DNA from: an uncultured Coriobacteriaceae bacterium
Lineage (GTDB): Bacteria; Actinomycetota; Coriobacteriia; Coriobacteriales; Eggerthellaceae
Direction of reading: 5' to 3'
DNA length: 8,810 nucleotides
NCBI GenBank assembly: GCA_900552585.1
Contig: USAB01000077.1
Span: 1-8,810, forward strand
Notes under the pieces: model-generated
Databases searched by the model: none
Seen by the model: only the letters and a program-made list of their open reading frames with translations
Told to the model about the DNA's origin: nothing
Shown: positions 7,266 to 8,810 of the stretch, in pieces
Numbering within the stretch: the stretch's first letter is position 1
Layout: each line of letters begins with the position of its first letter
Program-made: the position numbers and the translations under genes

Positions 7266-7272
7266 CTTCTAC

Positions 7273-8810
7273 ATGACCGAATATTCCGACACATTCCCCC
7301 CAAGCAAATCGACCGGCGCCTCCGAACGCGCAGGCTCCGCATCCGGTGCGCCTGCGCCGCGTGAGACGCAGGCGGAGAAGATCGCCCGCATCAAGCGTGA
7401 GCTGAACGATGTGCCCACGCTTCCCGGCGTGTACCTTTGGAAGGACAAATCCGGCGAGGTCATCTATGTGGGCAAGGCGAAGCAGCTGCGCGCCCGCATG
7501 CGCCAGTATGTGAACTTCCAGGATGACCGCGCAAAGATTCCCCTGCTGGTGGAGCAGGTCAACTCGTTCGAGTACGTCGTTGCCGGAAACGAGCACGAGA
7601 GCCTGGTGCTGGAGCGCAACCTCATCGCACAGTACCACCCGTTCTTCAACGCGGACTTGAAGGACGACAAAAGCTATCCCTTCATCGCTATCACGGAGGG
7701 GGACGTGTTCCCGGCCATCAAGTACACGCGCGAGAAGCATCGGAAGGATACGCGTTATTTCGGGCCGTACACGGACAGCCGTGCGGCACGCGAATTTGTG
7801 GATGTAGCGCGCAAAGTGGTGCCCCTGTGCGCGGCAAGCTGCGAAGATTGGCGCCGCATGAAGCGCCGTATCGATGCGGACGGATACGACCGCTCCGTAG
7901 CCCAGAAGCAGAAGACGTGCTTCGACTGCCATGTGGGCTTAGGGCCGGGTGCCTGCTGCGGGCAAATCGATCCGGTGCAGTATCAGGCAAACGTGCGCAA
8001 GGTCGAACGGTTCCTTTCCGGCAGCCATCGCGAATTCGTGCAGGAGCTGAAGCAGGAGATGCAGGCGGCGGCAGCCGATTTGGATTTCGAACGCGCTGCG
8101 CGCCTGAAGGACCGTATCAAGGTGGTGCAGGCACTGTCGAGCAAGCAGCATGTGATGGTGCAGCAGGATCTGGATGCGGACGTTATCGGCATTTACCGCG
8201 AAGAGACCATTGCGGGCGTGCAGATTCTGGCCGTGCGCGAAGGCGCGGTCATGAACAACGTGGACTTTATCCTGGATAAGGGCAAGGACGTGCCCGACCA
8301 GGACCTGATGCACAATTTCCTGCTGCGGTATTACGGCACCACGGCATCCATTCCGCGCGAGGTCATATTAGCGGAGATGCCGGATGATCGCGAGGTCATG
8401 GAGCGGTGGCTTACGGAGCGGCTGGACAGCGCCCATGGCGCCAAGGTGCATTTCGCCGTGCCGAAAGCCGGCGAGAAGAAGCGCTTGCTCCAGATGGCCG
8501 AGACGAATGCGAAGATGGCGCTGCTGCGCTACAAGGTGCACACGAACTACGAGGACAAGCGTACGAATGAGGCGCTGCTGCAGTTGGAGAGCGCACTGGC
8601 GCTGGACAAGCCGCCCATGCGCATCGAATGCTTCGACATCTCCACCATCCACGGCAGTTACACGGTGGCATCCATGGTGGTGTTCACGAACGGCAAACCC
8701 GATAAGGGGCAGTACCGCCGCTTCAAGATAAAGACACCGTTGGACGAGGCGAACGACTTCCTGTCCATGCAGGAGGTCATGAGCCGCCGCTATGCGCCGG
8801 AGCGGATGGG
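7273..8810 (+). CDS. uvrC: UvrC, excinuclease ABC subunit C (3' partial)
   Basis: UvrC makes both cuts around a DNA lesion in nucleotide excision repair, after being loaded by UvrB. About 512 residues are present; the full protein is normally around 600-650, so the helix-hairpin-helix DNA-binding end is missing beyond the window. The GIY-YIG nuclease domain shows GVY at 52-54, YVG at 65-67 and the catalytic-type Arg75. A cysteine-rich segment at 186-229 follows. The UvrB-binding UVR motif lies near 257-290 (LDFERAARLKDRI). The RNase H-like nuclease begins near 450 with Asp455 in ECFDIS, the expected catalytic position. The ATG at 7273 is the first start codon after an in-frame stop at 7240; the next, a GTG at 7411, would leave too little ahead of GVY. 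The first 32 or so residues are a low-complexity Ser/Ala/Gly extension not usual in the family. No Shine-Dalgarno site precedes it. Confidence 0.96.
   Translation, partial: MTEYSDTFPPSKSTGASERAGSASGAPAPRETQAEKIARIKRELNDVPTLPGVYLWKDKSGEVIYVGKAKQLRARMRQYVNFQDDRAKIPLLVEQVNSFEYVVAGNEHESLVLERNLIAQYHPFFNADLKDDKSYPFIAITEGDVFPAIKYTREKHRKDTRYFGPYTDSRAAREFVDVARKVVPLCAASCEDWRRMKRRIDADGYDRSVAQKQKTCFDCHVGLGPGACCGQIDPVQYQANVRKVERFLSGSHREFVQELKQEMQAAAADLDFERAARLKDRIKVVQALSSKQHVMVQQDLDADVIGIYREETIAGVQILAVREGAVMNNVDFILDKGKDVPDQDLMHNFLLRYYGTTASIPREVILAEMPDDREVMERWLTERLDSAHGAKVHFAVPKAGEKKRLLQMAETNAKMALLRYKVHTNYEDKRTNEALLQLESALALDKPPMRIECFDISTIHGSYTVASMVVFTNGKPDKGQYRRFKIKTPLDEANDFLSMQEVMSRRYAPERM

Larger units (their letters stand above)
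7099..7272. promoter_or_regulatory. Divergent intergenic region between sbcDC and uvrC
   Basis: These 174 bp must hold promoters for both operons unless sbcD is read from elsewhere. It is more AT-rich than its neighbours in places, with a T5 run at 7210-7214. I see no convincing consensus -35/-10 pair for sbcD; AT-rich hexamers around 7156-7175 on the - strand are the best area. It also holds a 14-bp dyad (7183-7196) and a weaker inverted repeat, CGTAT (7158-7162) with ATACG (7171-7175). No tRNA or small gene is evident. Confidence 0.6.

Noticed and set aside
7207..7932. 241-residue - strand frame opposite the start of uvrC
   Set aside because: It overlaps the GIY-YIG domain coding region, whose + strand reading is clearly UvrC.
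1..8810. CRISPR array, insertion sequence, prophage or other mobile system
   Set aside because: There are no regularly spaced repeats, transposase or phage genes, or terminal inverted repeats; the genes are core functions with even codon style.

Overview
The window holds four bacterial protein-coding genes, two of them cut by the window edges. GC content is fairly high (upper 50s percent by eye), gaps are short, Shine-Dalgarno sites are strong, and there are no mobile elements, CRISPR arrays, tRNAs or rRNAs. The protein styles (the CopA/CopZ type, and a UvrC with an unusual cysteine cluster) and the base composition would fit an anaerobic actinobacterium of the Coriobacteriia/Eggerthellaceae kind. 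That assignment is inference and not secure from sequence reading alone.

Region 1 (2-2476, + strand) is a copper-exporting P1B-type ATPase (CopA) whose N-terminal metal-binding domain lies mostly outside the window. Unusually, a complete second heavy-metal-associated (HMA) domain of the CopZ chaperone type is joined in frame to its C-terminus by a flexible linker. The linker DNA keeps what look like relics of a former gap between two genes: a small hairpin that matches the real downstream terminator (21 of 24 bases over its right arm and flank), and a near-perfect Shine-Dalgarno sequence (AAGGAGG) placed 5 nt before an in-frame ATG. The locus may therefore make both a CopA-HMA fusion and a free 68-residue chaperone. 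This is the most interesting signal in the window.

Region 2 (2477-2628) is a short convergent gap with a strong hairpin terminator at 2502-2539.

Region 3 (2629-7098, - strand) is an sbcD-sbcC operon, transcribed right to left. It encodes the Mre11/Rad50-like nuclease-ATPase complex that opens DNA hairpins and trims blocked ends. The genes are 3 nt apart, and the sbcC ribosome-binding site lies inside the end of sbcD.

Region 4 (7099-7272) is a 174-bp divergent gap that should hold promoters for both sbcDC and uvrC. It contains a 14-bp dyad.

Region 5 (7273-8810, + strand) is uvrC, the nucleotide-excision-repair endonuclease subunit. About 512 residues are present and the C-terminal end lies beyond the window. 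With sbcDC it forms a divergent DNA-repair pair. UvrC has a rearranged cysteine pattern where an iron-sulfur cluster is expected. Its start lacks a Shine-Dalgarno site and may be leaderless.

Apart from the fused chaperone arrangement and the UvrC cysteine pattern, the content is ordinary housekeeping. I do not see a wholly new multi-gene system here.
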